IMG/VR virus record: IMGVR_UViG_3300022562_001814
Coordinates: 1 to 64,000 of that record
DNA length: 64,000 nucleotides
DNA from: a virus
Reading direction: 5' to 3' (one strand)
Positions within the stretch are counted from its first letter, which is position 1. Each line of letters starts with the position of its first letter. The position numbers and the translations under genes are program-made. Below, piece after piece: positions 1-7,972 of this stretch. The notes beneath the pieces are model-generated. The model saw only the letters and a program-made list of their open reading frames with translations, did no database searches and was not told the origin of the DNA.

Positions 1-289
1 AAGAAATTTGTGCTATAGAATGATAATATTCTTTTGATGCATCTTGTAAATATTTTGGAAAAATTACTTCACAAAAGAAAATCCAATCAGCAATATTTTG
101 AAAAGCAAAAAAATTATTATTTTCTTTTGCTATACTATATAATATAGTTAAACTATGATTTGAATAATCAAATTCCGAATGTTTATATTTACTTAATATA
201 CTAACTATATAAGCTTTGGTTTTTTCTTGACATCTTAAAACCTCTAGTTGTTGAATAAAATAACTATTAATATTAGATGTTAGCAACAT
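1..289 (-). CDS. Hypothetical protein, 3' part off the window edge
   Basis: An open frame of 96 codons runs leftward from an ATG whose first base is at 289 and is uninterrupted to the window edge, so the C-terminus is missing. The visible part is rich in aromatic and hydrophobic residues (for example ADWIFFCEVIFPKYLQD near the end) and has no domain I recognise. It diverges from topA across only 37 bp (290-326), so that short AT-rich gap must hold any leftward and rightward start signals. No clear Shine-Dalgarno is seen before its ATG. It could be a chance open frame, but its length with no stop in such AT-rich DNA argues for a gene. Confidence 0.6.
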   Translation of the reverse strand, partial: MLLTSNINSYFIQQLEVLRCQEKTKAYIVSILSKYKHSEFDYSNHSLTILYSIAKENNNFFAFQNIADWIFFCEVIFPKYLQDASKEYYHSIAQIS

Positions 290-326
290 ATAAAATATAT
301 AATTTTATTAATGTAAAGAATAAATA

Positions 327-2093
327 ATGAAAAAATTAATAATTGTAGAATCTCCAAATAAAGTACAAACAATTCAAAAATATCTTGGAGATAAATATAT
401 AGTCCAAGCATCTAACGGACATATAGTTGATTTATCTAAAGGAGGCGAATTTGGTATAGGCGTAAATCCCAATAATAAATTCAAAACCCATTACTCTATG
501 ATACCAAATAAATTTAGATTTATAGAAAATATTATATCTAATTTAGATAATATAGAGCAAATTATTATTTGCACCGATCCAGATACTGAAGGACACGCTA
601 TTGCATGGCATATAGCCGAAAAATTAAAATATTTTAATAAACCAATTTTACGTGGAGAGTTTCATGAATTGACTGAACAAGGTATTAAAAATGGTATATC
701 TAATTTAGGTAATTTAGATTTTAATAAATTTAAAGCCCAAGAAACAAGAAGAATACTTGATCGTATAGTGGGTTTTATGGTATCTCCATTTTTAATTAAC
801 CATTATGGTATGAAATTATCTGCCGGACGTGTTCAGTCAGTGACTACCAGAATGGTGATAGAAAGAGAAAAAGAAATTTCCGAATTTAAACCACAAGAAT
901 ACTGGAATATTTCTGTTTCTTTAACAAAAGATAAAAACAATTATATTGCGAAATATTCTAAAAAAATTAAATCAAAAGATGAAGCGGAAAAAATTAAATT
1001 AGAAATTGAGTATCCAAATATATCTGAATCTGAATTTAGAGCCATTGAAGTAGTTAAAAAACCTAAGAAAGAAAACCCTCCCCCACCGTTAACTACAGCC
1101 AAAATGCAACAAGTTATGGCATCAAAATTTAGTATTGATGGAGAGCGCACAATGGCTGCGGCTCAATCATTGTATGAATCCGGATATGTAACATATATAA
1201 GAACAGATTCGGTACGAATTTCAGATGAAGCTTTATTAAATGTAAGAAATTGGTTATCAAAAAATAATTTTGAAATTCCAACAAAACCTTTCATATTTAA
1301 AAATAAAGAAGCTGCACAAAATGCACACGAGTGTATTCGTCCAACTGTATTAAATAATACGCCAGAAGTCGTTAATTTAAATGGTGATAATAGAATATTG
1401 TACGAATTAATTTGGAAACAATTTGTTTCTTCACAAATGTGTTCGGCTATTTATGATACATTAAATGTTAAAATTGAACACGCTCATTCTAAGCATAGTT
1501 TTAAACTTACCGGCAAATTACTCGTTTCTCCAGGATATTTAACGATATTAGAAAATAAAAAGGAATCTAAAACAACTCTACCTTCTTTAAATAAAAATGA
1601 TTTGTTAAAATTAACAGATGAAGAATCGATAGTGTTGGATCAAAAATTTACTCAACCCCCGGCAAGATATAATTATTCATCATTAATAGCTGAATTAGAA
1701 AATAAAGGTATAGGAAGACCTTCTACGTATGTTGATATTATTGGAAAAATAACTAATAGAAATTATGTTGAAAAACAGGGTAATACATATCATGGCACAG
1801 AACTAGGAACAAAAATAACCGATAAATTATCTCAATATTTTGAATTTATGAATTATGATTATACGGCATTACTCGAAAAACAAATGGACGATATTTCAAT
1901 TGGAAATATTGATAATATACATGTATTAAATAATTTTTATAATTCTTTTATTAAAACATTACAACAAGCCCACATAGATAATGATGGTAAAATTTGTAAA
2001 AAATGTGGAGCGCCTATGTATTTAAAAAATGGTAAAAATGATGTAAAATTTTGGGGATGCGGGCTTTACCCATTTTGTAGGGGTGTTCGGTAA
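327..2093 (+). CDS. topA: DNA topoisomerase I (type IA)
   Basis: Relaxes negatively supercoiled DNA through a transient 5'-phosphotyrosine link. The N-terminal TOPRIM domain has Glu8 in LIIVESPNK and the acidic triad D84-P-D86-T-E88 followed by GHAIAWHI (family form DxDxEGxAIAWH). The active-site tyrosine is Y290 in YVTYIRTDS, and the GIGRPSTY motif follows near residue 470. One C-terminal zinc-ribbon (CKKCG...WGCGLYPFC) ends the protein. At 588 residues it is shorter than chromosomal TopA (about 700-870), mainly because only one zinc module is present. It is the first gene of the rightward array. The protein ends cleanly after the zinc finger, so the downstream endonuclease gene does not interrupt it. 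Confidence 0.96.
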   Translation: MKKLIIVESPNKVQTIQKYLGDKYIVQASNGHIVDLSKGGEFGIGVNPNNKFKTHYSMIPNKFRFIENIISNLDNIEQIIICTDPDTEGHAIAWHIAEKLKYFNKPILRGEFHELTEQGIKNGISNLGNLDFNKFKAQETRRILDRIVGFMVSPFLINHYGMKLSAGRVQSVTTRMVIEREKEISEFKPQEYWNISVSLTKDKNNYIAKYSKKIKSKDEAEKIKLEIEYPNISESEFRAIEVVKKPKKENPPPPLTTAKMQQVMASKFSIDGERTMAAAQSLYESGYVTYIRTDSVRISDEALLNVRNWLSKNNFEIPTKPFIFKNKEAAQNAHECIRPTVLNNTPEVVNLNGDNRILYELIWKQFVSSQMCSAIYDTLNVKIEHAHSKHSFKLTGKLLVSPGYLTILENKKESKTTLPSLNKNDLLKLTDEESIVLDQKFTQPPARYNYSSLIAELENKGIGRPSTYVDIIGKITNRNYVEKQGNTYHGTELGTKITDKLSQYFEFMNYDYTALLEKQMDDISIGNIDNIHVLNNFYNSFIKTLQQAHIDNDGKICKKCGAPMYLKNGKNDVKFWGCGLYPFCRGVR

Positions 2094-2111
2094 CATTTAT
2101 GCATATAGTTA

Positions 2112-3071
2112 TTGAGAAACAAAATAGTTAGATTTTCATTAGAACAAGAAAGAGAAATAATTTCTTTATATAAAGATGGTTATGGATCGGAAATATTAGG
2201 AAAACAATACGGTGTTTCAAGTTCTCGTATATGCTTGATTCTTAAAAAATATAGTATTTCTAAAAATAATAATAAATATTTATCAGTTCTGTCTAAAAAA
2301 GAAATATATTTAATTCTTAAATTATATCAAAATGGGGCAACTGTTGGTCAATTAGCTAAAGATTTTGGCGTATACCCTAATGCTATTAAAGGAATTTTAA
2401 CTCGTAGAGGTATTAAAATTAGGCAATATACTAAACCTAAGTTTCATTTTAATGAAGATTTTTTATTGATTAATAGCGCAGAATCTGCATATTTTTATGG
2501 ATTTATATTAGGAGATGGAACTTTTAATATTAAAAGCAACACCCCTTTCATCAAAATTTCAATAAATGAATTAGATTTATCTATTTTAAAAAAATTTTGC
2601 AAATGGTTAAGTATACCGTTAAATAAATTATATTATTTTGAAAAAATAAATCAATATCAATTAGATATTAGAAGTAAATATTTGTATCATATCGCTGATA
2701 CTTGGGGGCTCGTACCAAATAAAACTTATAATCCTAAAATACCACAATTAAATGATTTAAATCTGTTAAAATATTTTATAATTGGATTAATAGATGCTGA
2801 CGGATATGTTAAGTTTATTAAAAATAAACCATATCGAATAGAATTGGTAGGTAATAAAAAAATAATGGATTGGGTAGAGTTACAATTAAGAAATTTAGGA
2901 TTTATAGGACATATCATAAGATATTCTCCTGCTAATGTAGTTTGGTCGAGGCTTGTTGTAGGTAGAAAAAATGATGTAATTGAGTTAGCTAAAATATTAA
3001 ATATAAACTCCTGCCCATTTCTTCTTAAACGAAAGTGGCACGATTTGCAAAATTTTATTCTCGGGCAGTGA
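2112..3071 (+). CDS. LAGLIDADG homing endonuclease, free-standing
   Basis: The N-terminal ~100 residues hold two helix-turn-helix-like segments (SEILGKQYGVSSSRICLIL and VGQLAKDFGVYPNAIKGIL). They are followed by two LAGLIDADG-type motifs, AYFYGFILGDGTFN and FIIGLIDADGYVKF, which in this family form the dimer-like core carrying the metal-binding acidic residues. It therefore looks like an intact double-motif DNA endonuclease with an added DNA-binding head. The only suitable start is TTG at 2112, 18 bp after the topA stop; the ATG at 2099 is in another frame. No matching intron or intein flanks are visible, so it is most likely a free-standing mobile endonuclease in the topA-bS21 gap. Confidence 0.87.
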   Translation: MRNKIVRFSLEQEREIISLYKDGYGSEILGKQYGVSSSRICLILKKYSISKNNNKYLSVLSKKEIYLILKLYQNGATVGQLAKDFGVYPNAIKGILTRRGIKIRQYTKPKFHFNEDFLLINSAESAYFYGFILGDGTFNIKSNTPFIKISINELDLSILKKFCKWLSIPLNKLYYFEKINQYQLDIRSKYLYHIADTWGLVPNKTYNPKIPQLNDLNLLKYFIIGLIDADGYVKFIKNKPYRIELVGNKKIMDWVELQLRNLGFIGHIIRYSPANVVWSRLVVGRKNDVIELAKILNINSCPFLLKRKWHDLQNFILGQ

Positions 3072-3143
3072 ATAACAAGTATATAAAACAAGGCATAGTT
3101 TTTCTGAAAATAATCAAATTTTGCAAGCTTGAAATGGATGTTG

Positions 3144-3176
3144 ATATATACATGTGTGTACACACGCGTGTGTATA
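3144..3176. repeat. Alternating purine-pyrimidine tract with two overlapping palindromes
   Basis: All 33 bases alternate purine and pyrimidine. Within them lie a 12-bp perfect palindrome (GTGTGTACACAC, 3154-3165) and an overlapping 16-bp perfect palindrome (TACACACGCGTGTGTA, 3159-3174). The tract sits 41 bp upstream of the bS21-like gene and is GC-richer than its surroundings. Such sequence can extrude as a hairpin or adopt Z-form, or it could bind a dimeric regulator. The role is inferred only. Confidence 0.7.
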
Positions 3177-3217
3177 AATTTTAATTATTAACCGAGGCGG
3201 GATGTATATCCTGATAA

Positions 3218-3634
3218 ATGCATATGAAAAAAGATTTTGAAAAAAATCGAGATCAAATCATTCAAGAGTTTCTGAAGGGAGGTGAACCAATAATAGAAAC
3301 CATTAAAAATCATTTAGATGATAGTTATTTAGATGATTTTACGCCATTAGAAGTTAAAGTCCATGGCTCTAACTTTGATAGAGCGTTTAAAACGTTTAGA
3401 GCAATAGTTCAAAAAGAAAAAATATTATCATTATATAAACAAAAACAGACATATGAAAAACCGTCTGTTAAACGTAGACGTAAAAGAAATGAAATGCGTC
3501 AAAAAAGATTAGAATTAGAATCTAAACATAGAAAAATTCTTTCAGGAGAATTTGAAAAAGAATTGAAGAAAAAACAAAAGTTAAAAGAACTTAAAAAACA
3601 ATTGAAAGAAACTCGTAGAAATGATTTAGGTTGA
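3218..3634 (+). CDS. rpsU: Ribosomal protein bS21-like protein
   Basis: Residues about 46-100 read like the small-subunit protein bS21: FDRAFKTFRAIVQKEKIL, then YEKPSVKRRRKRNEMRQKR. These match the family pattern FDxALRRFKR...G(V/I)L...R...YEKPxxxRKRxxxxxxKR in order and spacing. bS21 binds the 30S platform next to the anti-Shine-Dalgarno end of 16S rRNA and aids initiation. This copy is longer (138 versus about 70 residues). It has a 45-residue N-terminal extension and a very basic, probably helical C-terminal tail. Either ATG 3218 or ATG 3224 could be used. Phage-encoded bS21 is known from other large phages; a role in favouring phage mRNA is inference. Confidence 0.82.
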   Translation: MHMKKDFEKNRDQIIQEFLKGGEPIIETIKNHLDDSYLDDFTPLEVKVHGSNFDRAFKTFRAIVQKEKILSLYKQKQTYEKPSVKRRRKRNEMRQKRLELESKHRKILSGEFEKELKKKQKLKELKKQLKETRRNDLG

Positions 3635-3635
3635 A

Positions 3636-4031
3636 ATGAAAACAGAGCCCCAAGATAGTGCTGTGATTAAAAATCCTAATAGAAATAATTCACAAATCCC
3701 CGAGCCTTATATTCCTGAACATGTAAGGCTCGGGAGGGCTCCAATTATACAGGATTTTTCATCTTTAGATGGGGATATAATTGGAGAAGAAACTACATCG
3801 TTACCAACTAAACCAACTGAAAATGTTTCCTATACACCTAAGGTTGGTGAATTTATTCTAATGGTGTTAGGGAAAGTTATTTCTCATGGAAATGAGCAAC
3901 AGATTTTATCTGAAGCCAAGTCTATCTTATATAAAGAAAATCCTAATTTTATTAATTCTAATATATCAATAGATGATATAGTAATTCTTAAAAGAATAGG
4001 ATTGAAGGTAGGGATTTTTTTTAATGAATGA
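3636..4031 (+). CDS. Hypothetical protein
   Basis: No family recognised. The first ~65 residues are polar and proline-rich, probably disordered (PEPYIPEHVRLGRAP is a readable short patch). Residues about 65-125 form a compact predicted helical part (EFILMVLGKVISHG...EQQILSEAKSILYKE). It starts 1 bp after the bS21-like gene and overlaps the next gene by 8 bp, so it is almost certainly co-translated with both. Confidence 0.72.
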   Translation: MKTEPQDSAVIKNPNRNNSQIPEPYIPEHVRLGRAPIIQDFSSLDGDIIGEETTSLPTKPTENVSYTPKVGEFILMVLGKVISHGNEQQILSEAKSILYKENPNFINSNISIDDIVILKRIGLKVGIFFNE

Positions 4032-4611
4032 AATAAAAGAAAAAGAATCTAGGAACGCAAGTGATATTCTTCTTTCTTTAGAAGAAAAGGTTTTGGCATT
4101 AACTCAATTAATAGTTGTTAATGATATGAATAATAAATTAATTCTAGATCGTTTAAATAAATTATTAAATAATACTTCTAGCTCTTTACCAAAAGAGCAA
4201 ACAAAAATTTCGAATAAAATTATTTCAAACAATCCAATTGTTGAAGTAAATAAAAATCCAGTTTCTACTAGAAAACAAACTGTTACTGAACCGGTAGGTA
4301 AAAAAGTAAAAGAAAAATCATCCATCAAAGAAATAAAAATACCTGTAGTTCAACGTATAACAGATGGTAAAGGTAATGATTTATATTTAGCCGATGTTGT
4401 AATTACTAATGCTATTAATAAAGAACTGATGGTTAAATTAAAAACCAACGCTACAGGCAAATGGCAAACCCAATTGCCACCGGGTTCTTATAATATACAT
4501 ATATCTAAACTTATCGATGCAGAGTCCATGAATAAAATAGAATCATTACAAGTTATTGAAGTTGAATCTAAAATGAAGTCTTTACAGCTTCCTGTAGCTA
4601 TTATTAGATAA
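4024..4611 (+). CDS. Hypothetical protein with C-terminal carboxypeptidase-regulatory-like beta domain
   Basis: The N-terminal ~50 residues look like a coiled coil (EEKVLALTQLIVVNDMNNKL). A Ser/Lys/Thr-rich linker follows to about residue 105. The C-terminal ~85 residues resemble the CarboxypepD_reg / transthyretin-like fold: a 'DGKGNDLYLADVVITN' strand pair, then TNATGKWQTQLPPGSYNIHI, which fits the family rule 'T...G.f...l.pG.Y.i.i'. Such domains in phages often decorate structural proteins, but nothing here proves a virion role. The start overlaps the previous gene by 8 bp. Confidence 0.72.
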   Translation: MNEIKEKESRNASDILLSLEEKVLALTQLIVVNDMNNKLILDRLNKLLNNTSSSLPKEQTKISNKIISNNPIVEVNKNPVSTRKQTVTEPVGKKVKEKSSIKEIKIPVVQRITDGKGNDLYLADVVITNAINKELMVKLKTNATGKWQTQLPPGSYNIHISKLIDAESMNKIESLQVIEVESKMKSLQLPVAIIR

Positions 4612-4621
4612 TAGGTAAAAT

Positions 4622-4948
4622 ATGACTGATGGTTATTTTTCTAGATCTGAAAAGTTCAAAACTTGTTCTGAAAATCAAAATAAACTTAATTTAAGATTAA
4701 AAGAAATTGCTAATGAAATAGCAATATTACCGAAATTACCTCAATCGATGGAAGATTGGATAGATTCTTGGACAGATCCTTCTAAAAAAGGATTTAGTAT
4801 GTCCGCATTTAATAAACATTTGAAGATTAAAAAAGAATATTCAAAATTAATAGATAGTTCTAATTCTAATTTACGAGAAATGAAAATTTTAGTAATAGAA
4901 GAATTATTAGAAAAAATAAATAATACACTCAACAACGGCAGTGATTAA
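4622..4948 (+). CDS. Hypothetical protein
   Basis: A 108-residue, mostly helical, charged protein with no recognised domain. It contains a tryptophan-centred segment (MEDWIDSWTDPSKKGFSMS) between two helical stretches. It lies 10 bp after the previous gene, and its 3' end overlaps the HNH gene by 8 bp, consistent with translational coupling. Confidence 0.7.
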   Translation: MTDGYFSRSEKFKTCSENQNKLNLRLKEIANEIAILPKLPQSMEDWIDSWTDPSKKGFSMSAFNKHLKIKKEYSKLIDSSNSNLREMKILVIEELLEKINNTLNNGSD

Positions 4949-5444
4949 AACTTTATTACTAAATTATAATTATCAAATAATTGCTTTCATTGATGAGAAG
5001 CGAGCTATCAGGCTTTTATTTAAAAATAAAGCAGAAGTTATTTCTAATTGGATCGGTAGAAAAATTAATTCAATTAATGGATTTATAGAACATCCTGCAA
5101 CACTTAAAATGAAATATTTGGTTAATCTCAGACCAACCAAATTAACATTCTCTAGAAAATTAGTTTTAAGAAGAGATGAATATACATGCTGTTATTGTAA
5201 TAAAAAATACAAATATAATAATTTAACTATTGATCATATTATACCCAAAAGCTGTGGAGGAGAAAATTCTTTTATTAATTGCGTTACAGCGTGTATTCCC
5301 TGTAATATGAAAAAAAGAAATAGAACTCCAGAACAAGCTGGAATGGTTCTTAAAATCAAACCAAAAATACCGGATAAATTTTTATGTTATTTTCCAGGTG
5401 ACGCCGAATGGCATGATGATTGGTTATTCTTCATCTCCAATTAA
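4941..5444 (+). CDS. HNH endonuclease
   Basis: This is a classic bacterial/phage HNH nuclease of the RRDxxxCxYC type. KLVLRRDEYTCCYCNKKY is followed by LTIDHIIPKSCGGENSF (the DH of the HNH core), then NCVTACIPCNMKKRNRTPEQAGM (C-x2-C and N). The two CxxC pairs bind zinc, and the His of DH is catalytic in the family. The start is GTG at 4941, overlapping the upstream stop. It is probably a free-standing mobile endonuclease, but a role in genome processing cannot be excluded. Confidence 0.87.
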   Translation: MIKTLLLNYNYQIIAFIDEKRAIRLLFKNKAEVISNWIGRKINSINGFIEHPATLKMKYLVNLRPTKLTFSRKLVLRRDEYTCCYCNKKYKYNNLTIDHIIPKSCGGENSFINCVTACIPCNMKKRNRTPEQAGMVLKIKPKIPDKFLCYFPGDAEWHDDWLFFISN

Positions 5445-5591
5445 ATCTATAACAATTTTGTGTATTTCTTTTTCTTCTTTCTCTTCTTCAATATTGACAT
5501 ATAATTTATCAATATTTAAATATATTTGTTCGTCAGCTAAATTGTTTTGTTCTTTGTGTTTTTCATAAAGAAAATCCCAAAAATTAGACAT
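5424..5591 (-). CDS. Small acidic protein on the opposite strand
   Basis: A 55-residue leftward gene starting at the ATG whose first base is 5591 (MSNFWDFLYEKHKEQ...). It is preceded on its own strand by GGTGATAA, a good Shine-Dalgarno match. The C-terminal third is very acidic (NIEEEKEEKEIHK). It fills the only gap between the HNH gene and the zinc-ribbon gene and overlaps the HNH 3' end tail to tail by 21 bp. Function unknown. A longer version starting at 5606 is possible but lacks the ribosome site. Confidence 0.55.
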   Translation of the reverse strand: MSNFWDFLYEKHKEQNNLADEQIYLNIDKLYVNIEEEKEEKEIHKIVIDLIGDEE

Positions 5592-5628
5592 ATTTATCAC
5601 CAACAATATATCATATTATGAGTACAAA

Positions 5629-5835
5629 ATGCTATGTTTAACTTGTTCTAAATTATCAGTATTATCTAGTAAAAGAATTTGCTTACGATGTAAAGGTGGG
5701 ATATATAATAATATGTCTGTTGTATGTGATAATTGTTCAAATAAAGAACAATTATGTTCTATTTGTTTAAAAAAAATATTTAATTCAAATAATAGAATAA
5801 GACCAAAATCAAATTGTAGTAGTTGTGGTAAATAA
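5629..5835 (+). CDS. Small cysteine-rich (zinc-ribbon-like) protein
   Basis: Sixty-eight residues with five CxxC pairs (CLTC, CLRC, CDNC, CSIC, CSSC), enough for two or more zinc sites of a ribbon or RING-like kind. There is no other recognisable signature. Its TAA stop shares one base with the ATG of the deformylase gene, so the two are translationally coupled and may act together. Confidence 0.72.
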   Translation: MLCLTCSKLSVLSSKRICLRCKGGIYNNMSVVCDNCSNKEQLCSICLKKIFNSNNRIRPKSNCSSCGK

Positions 5836-6365
5836 TGATTATAAATGATGAAAATATTTTAAGATCTTCAAATAAAGATGTGGAGCCTGAAGAAGCTGAA
5901 GCTCTTATTAAGACCTTGGAAAAAGAATTAAATTATTCTTTTTTGATGGGTAGACCTGGTATTGGATTGGCTTGTCCACAAATCGGAATAAACAAAAAAG
6001 CAGCCATAGTAAGAATTAATACAAATGGAGTTTATGATTTATCTGTAAATTTGATTAATGCTAAAATTGAAAAAGGATATAATCCTTTTATTTTTAAAAA
6101 CGAAGGATGTTTATCATTTCCCGATCAATTAAATGATACGACTAGATATCAAGAAATACATGTTATTAATAATGCTGTTAAGCCACATGCATTTATTGCA
6201 ACAGGATTATTTGCTGTAGCTATTCAGCATGAATTAGATCATTTAAATGGTATATTGTTTTTTGATAGGATTGTTAAAAAAAATGTAGCCTCTAAAATGA
6301 GACCAAATGATTTATGTATTTGTGGATCAGGTATTAAATATAAACGTTGTTGTAAATTAAAGTGA
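5835..6365 (+). CDS. def: Peptide deformylase with C-terminal SEC-C zinc motif
   Basis: Removes the N-terminal formyl group from nascent proteins. All three signature motifs are present: GIGLACPQIG (motif 1), EGCLSFP with metal-ligand Cys92 (motif 2), and QHELDH with His132, Glu133 and His136 (motif 3). The C-terminal ~25 residues form a SEC-C motif (LCICGSGIKYKRCC), the zinc module best known from the end of SecA and from some ribosome-associated proteins. Phage deformylases are known and are usually minimal; a SEC-C tail on one is unusual and may help docking to the ribosome or SecB/SecY machinery (inference). It starts on the last base of the upstream zinc-ribbon gene. Confidence 0.95.
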   Translation: MIINDENILRSSNKDVEPEEAEALIKTLEKELNYSFLMGRPGIGLACPQIGINKKAAIVRINTNGVYDLSVNLINAKIEKGYNPFIFKNEGCLSFPDQLNDTTRYQEIHVINNAVKPHAFIATGLFAVAIQHELDHLNGILFFDRIVKKNVASKMRPNDLCICGSGIKYKRCCKLK

Positions 6366-6372
6366 GAAAAAT

Positions 6373-6564
6373 ATGGAAAATCCAAAAGAAATGTTATTAA
6401 TAGAAACTGTCGTTAAAATGGCTGCTATTCAAAAAATTATGATTAGAAAAGGTTTGTGCACTGAAGATGAAATTTATAATGAAATGACTACAATATCTAA
6501 AGAATTAGTAGAGCAGCTCAGAGCAACTATCCCGGAAATTTTCACTCCCAACGCTCAAAATTAG
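6373..6564 (+). CDS. Small hypothetical protein
   Basis: Sixty-three residues, predicted helical (TVVKMAAIQKIMIRKGLCTE...ISKELVEQLRATIPEIF). No family recognised. It lies 7 bp after the deformylase gene and is probably in the same transcript. Confidence 0.62.
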   Translation: MENPKEMLLIETVVKMAAIQKIMIRKGLCTEDEIYNEMTTISKELVEQLRATIPEIFTPNAQN

Positions 6565-6592
6565 TGATATATAAGCTGTATAGGAGAATCGT

Positions 6593-6847
6593 ATGACAAA
6601 AGAAAAACAAACAACATCTCAGCAATCAGTCTCTAAAACAATTTGGGCAGAGATTAAAGACAAAGATATTGATGTATTTGCAATGGTATCTAAAGTATCT
6701 GATTATTGTGAATATATAGATATTGATGAAAAAAAATGCTATTTAGTATGTAAAGCTACCGCTGTTCTTCCTGCTTTAGAGATGGCTTTAGGCAGTAATT
6801 ATAAATGTAATTCATCTGATAAATATATTGTTATAGAAAAGGTATAA
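6593..6847 (+). CDS. Small hypothetical protein
   Basis: Eighty-four residues with a good ribosome site (TAGGAGAATCGT before the ATG). A short Ser/Gln-rich head precedes a compact alpha/beta-looking region (DIDVFAMVSKVSDYCEYIDI...CYLVCKATAVLPALEMALG). No family recognised. It ends 1 bp before the next gene. Confidence 0.65.
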   Translation: MTKEKQTTSQQSVSKTIWAEIKDKDIDVFAMVSKVSDYCEYIDIDEKKCYLVCKATAVLPALEMALGSNYKCNSSDKYIVIEKV

Positions 6848-6848
6848 T

Positions 6849-7295
6849 ATGCCATTTGATGACGACGATGATACTGAAATTAAAGGACCTGTAAGGAAAA
6901 TAAGTCTTAAAAAAGTTAACCCACCACAACCAGAACGTCCAAGTACAAAAGAAATATTTGAACAACAGGCAGAACAAAAATTTTCTCAAATTGAAGATTA
7001 TAAACAAAAAATATGGGATTTATCTATTAAATATAAATCTTTTATAGAAAGTAAAATACTTCCTGAAAACCGTGGTCCAATTACTTCTAATCTAGAAAAA
7101 GAAGTTTTAGATAAATTGGTTCAATTATCACTTGATATGAATGAAGATGAAACCCAAGAACAGGGTGTCGGTAGTACAGCATTATGCATGCTGCTTATGA
7201 AATGTATGTTAATTCAACGCGATATTATAAATTCTCTAAATTTTAAATTAGAACAAATAGAACAAAAAATTAAAACTAATGACAAAAATATCTAA
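6849..7295 (+). CDS. Hypothetical protein
   Basis: A 148-residue protein with an acidic N-terminus (MPFDDDDDTEIKG), a proline-containing linker and a mostly helical body (QKIWDLSIKYKSFIESKILPE; LCMLLMKCMLIQRDIINSLN). No recognised domain. It is packed directly behind the previous gene. Confidence 0.65.
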   Translation: MPFDDDDDTEIKGPVRKISLKKVNPPQPERPSTKEIFEQQAEQKFSQIEDYKQKIWDLSIKYKSFIESKILPENRGPITSNLEKEVLDKLVQLSLDMNEDETQEQGVGSTALCMLLMKCMLIQRDIINSLNFKLEQIEQKIKTNDKNI

Positions 7296-7449
7296 AGATC
7301 TTATATTGAATATGATCACAGAAGAAAAAAATTTTTATTCTTCTTATTTGTCGTTATGTAGTTACTATAAGGTGGAACCCGATCCAATTGCAACAACCAA
7401 ATGTTCATCAAAACTGGAAATACTAGAACATATTCTGAAGTTGATGTAG
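7279..7449 (+). CDS. Possible small overlapping gene
   Basis: A 56-codon ATG-to-TAG frame (MTKISKDLILNMITEEKNFY...) that bridges the end of the previous gene (17-bp overlap) and the start of the primase zinc-domain gene (49-bp overlap). Without it, about 100 bp would be left uncovered in an otherwise gapless array. The sequence has normal phage-like composition (for example EIL-EHIL-KLM at its end). There is no recognised family and no strong ribosome site. Confidence 0.4.
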   Translation: MTKISKDLILNMITEEKNFYSSYLSLCSYYKVEPDPIATTKCSSKLEILEHILKLM

Positions 7450-7961
7450 TTCAACAAACAATAAATAAAGCCAATAGTGTAAATTTATTGGATATTTTTA
7501 ATATTTATGATATAAATATTAATATTTATAGTAGAAAAATAAATTGTCCTTTTCCGTTTCATAAAAACGGGCAAGAAAAATCAGCATCATTTTATCATTA
7601 TAATGATAATAATAGTTTCTATTGTTTTGGTTGTAAAACAGGTGGTAAGCCGGTTGATTTTATATCTATGTATGAAGGTATTAGCAGATATAGTGCTGCC
7701 TTAGCTATTATAAATAATTTTGATACTTATGAAATAGAAAATGTTGAAAATAATATTGTAAATTATTCTAAAATTTATTTAGAATTTTCACATCTGATTA
7801 GATCGTTTATTATTAAAAATAAAGATAATGAAAAAGCTATTATATATGCTGAATATATATGTTCGGCTTTTGATAGTGTTAGATCTAAATATGTGTTAGA
7901 TCCAAATGGGTTAAATATAATATTTAGTAAACTTAAAAGAAAATTAGAAGAATTTAAATAA
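7401..7961 (+). CDS. DnaG-type primase zinc-binding (CHC2) domain protein
   Basis: Residues about 20-100 match the zinc-binding head of DnaG-family primases. An N-terminal 'VDVVQQTINKANSVNLLDIF' helix is followed by CPFPFHKNGQEKSASF, then FYCFGCKTGGKPVDFI (C..H..CxxC ligands). In DnaG this head selects the template start site and is joined to the TOPRIM core. Here the protein stops after 186 residues with only helical sequence behind the zinc domain. The catalytic core lies separately at 26275-27036. The start is the ATG at 7401; an upstream in-frame stop at 7368 rules out a longer form. It is probably a trans-acting subunit of a split primase. Confidence 0.82.
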   Translation: MFIKTGNTRTYSEVDVVQQTINKANSVNLLDIFNIYDININIYSRKINCPFPFHKNGQEKSASFYHYNDNNSFYCFGCKTGGKPVDFISMYEGISRYSAALAIINNFDTYEIENVENNIVNYSKIYLEFSHLIRSFIIKNKDNEKAIIYAEYICSAFDSVRSKYVLDPNGLNIIFSKLKRKLEEFK

Positions 7962-7972
7962 TATAATATTAT

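Noticed and set aside
2726-3163. Minus-strand 145-codon frame
   Set aside because: It is antisense to the LAGLIDADG gene, which has clear motifs, and has no family features of its own.
2094-3217. Group I intron interrupting topA with an internal LAGLIDADG gene
   Set aside because: TopA ends with a complete zinc finger and a stop before the endonuclease, and no continuation of topA follows it.
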